DNA of 24,482 bases from JAIBBG01 sp040381475 (GTDB lineage: Bacteria > Bacteroidota > Bacteroidia > Flavobacteriales_D > Sanyastnellaceae). Position 1 is the first letter of the stretch, and each line of letters starts with the position of its first letter. The notes under the pieces were generated by a model. The model did not search any database. It was not told the origin of the DNA and worked only from the letters and a program-made list of their open reading frames with translations. The position numbers and the translations under genes are program-made. The stretch covers positions 1 through 24,482 of the forward strand of contig JBEIHH010000042.1 of NCBI GenBank assembly GCA_040381475.1, given 5' to 3'. This document shows positions 23,642-24,482 of the stretch, in pieces.

Positions 23642-24482
23642 TCAATTTTGTTTTTTCTCCATCATCTTGTTCATTCCCATCATCTGCTTCATCACTTTTT
23701 CCATGCCATCAGGGGAGCCATCCAAAAAGATGATGTTGCCTTTTCCATATTCAGCAAAATTTTTGATGGCTTCTGTCCACATGCTGAACATAATGACCGA
23801 AGTATCGAGATTAGCTTGTTGCATTTCACGTGCGGCATTCTGCATACCGCGGGCAACTTCCTCACGGAATAATGCAACGCCCTGACCTCTCATTTGGGCA
23901 GCTTCCCGTTCTGCCTGGGCAGCAATTTTAATAGCATTACCTTCGGCTTCCGCAGCTTTGGTTTTGGTAATGAGCAATGCCTGTCCTTCATTTTCAGCTG
24001 CAGCTTTCAGGTTACTTGAAGCAACAACCTGAGCCATGGATTTGATAATTGCCTCATCAAACGTGATGTCGTTGATCTGCAAATCCTGCAAATGATAGCC
24101 CCATTCTTCTAATCTGTTGTCGATTTCTGCCTTCACGTGCTCAACTATTTCGTTGCGAAGTCCTAATACTTCTGCTTGTCTTTTGGTCGCTACAAATGCA
24201 CGGATGGTTCCTTCAATAGTGCGCACAAGTGTCTGCATGAGGCTTCGCTCGTCGATAAACTTGAATGCCACGCGTTTAATGACCTCTTCTTCCCCGTTCA
24301 TTACAGAGTAAAGCAACATGGATTTGAAATACACGTTGGCCTGGTCGAATGTAACCGCCTGAAATTCCATTTCAACAGAACGGTTTTGTGTGCTGATTTT
24401 TTTGAAAACGACCTCTATAAAAGGAATTCGAACGTTTAGTCCTGGAGACATCACTCTCCTGTATTTACCGAAGACGGTCACA
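23642..24482 (-). CDS. SPFH/band 7 (stomatin/prohibitin-like) protein, N terminus outside window
   Basis: About 280 residues are visible; the frame runs off the window end, and the N-terminal membrane segment expected for this family is missing. TVFGKYRRVMSPGLNVRIPFIE is the start of the SPFH domain, followed by QNRSVEMEFQAVTFDQANV and RTIEGTIRAFVATKRQAEVL, then a long Ala/Glu-rich coiled coil (about 165-220: ALLITKTKAAEAEGNAIKIA, REAAQMRGQGVALFREEV). The tail GKGNIIFLDGSPDG ends in a Met-rich stretch (MEKVMKQMMGMNKMMEKK). Such proteins oligomerise at the membrane and organise microdomains or modulate proteases. It is convergent with meaB, 53 bases away. Confidence 0.9.
   Translation of the reverse strand, partial: VTVFGKYRRVMSPGLNVRIPFIEVVFKKISTQNRSVEMEFQAVTFDQANVYFKSMLLYSVMNGEEEVIKRVAFKFIDERSLMQTLVRTIEGTIRAFVATKRQAEVLGLRNEIVEHVKAEIDNRLEEWGYHLQDLQINDITFDEAIIKSMAQVVASSNLKAAAENEGQALLITKTKAAEAEGNAIKIAAQAEREAAQMRGQGVALFREEVARGMQNAAREMQQANLDTSVIMFSMWTEAIKNFAEYGKGNIIFLDGSPDGMEKVMKQMMGMNKMMEKKQN

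Overview
The window is a chromosomal piece of a Bacteroidota genome, probably a Flavobacteriales- or Chitinophagales-like free-living bacterium. The evidence is two large PKD-repeat proteins that end in the type IX secretion (T9SS) type B sorting domain, a TonB receptor with an N-terminal carboxypeptidase-D-regulatory-like domain, a DUF3276/PUR protein, and promoters of the Bacteroidota type (TTTG, about 19-20 bases, then TAnnTTTG) at several gene starts. Many genes start with TTG or GTG and lack a clear Shine-Dalgarno sequence, which is also usual in this phylum.

Layout. Bases 1-2040 hold the 3' end of an ABC-F ATPase, a 208-base fold-back (MITE-like) element, a membrane-anchored J-domain protein, a small membrane protein (DUF5362-like), and further copies of the fold-back element's terminal sequence. 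Bases 2039-5126 are a divergent metal-homeostasis pair: a DtxR/MntR-family repressor and a TonB-dependent receptor, with a DtxR-like palindrome lying exactly between the -33 and -7 elements of the receptor promoter. A lone SAM methyltransferase follows at 5359-6042 on the minus strand.

Bases 6214-21637 are a cell-surface block. It contains a 2359-residue T9SS cargo protein with a three-module super-repeat, a smaller secreted protein ending in a dockerin-like calcium loop, a GT-C membrane glycosyltransferase in the same minus-strand unit, a second T9SS type B protein (893 residues), then DUF3276, an RsmI-like methyltransferase, and a second GT-C protein. The second GT-C is a paralogue of the first but has Asn in place of the catalytic Asp. 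A possible link is that the GT-C enzymes act on surface or secreted products; this is inference from proximity.

Bases 21634-24482 are housekeeping: a 34-residue Lys-rich mini-protein whose stop codon overlaps that of the GT-C gene, uracil-DNA glycosylase, the MeaB GTPase, and an SPFH/band-7 protein cut by the window end. I see no tRNA, rRNA, CRISPR array, transposase, phage gene or defence system. The points most worth following are the promoter-embedded operator, the GT-C pair with one altered active site, the fold-back element family, the super-repeat, and the mini-protein.
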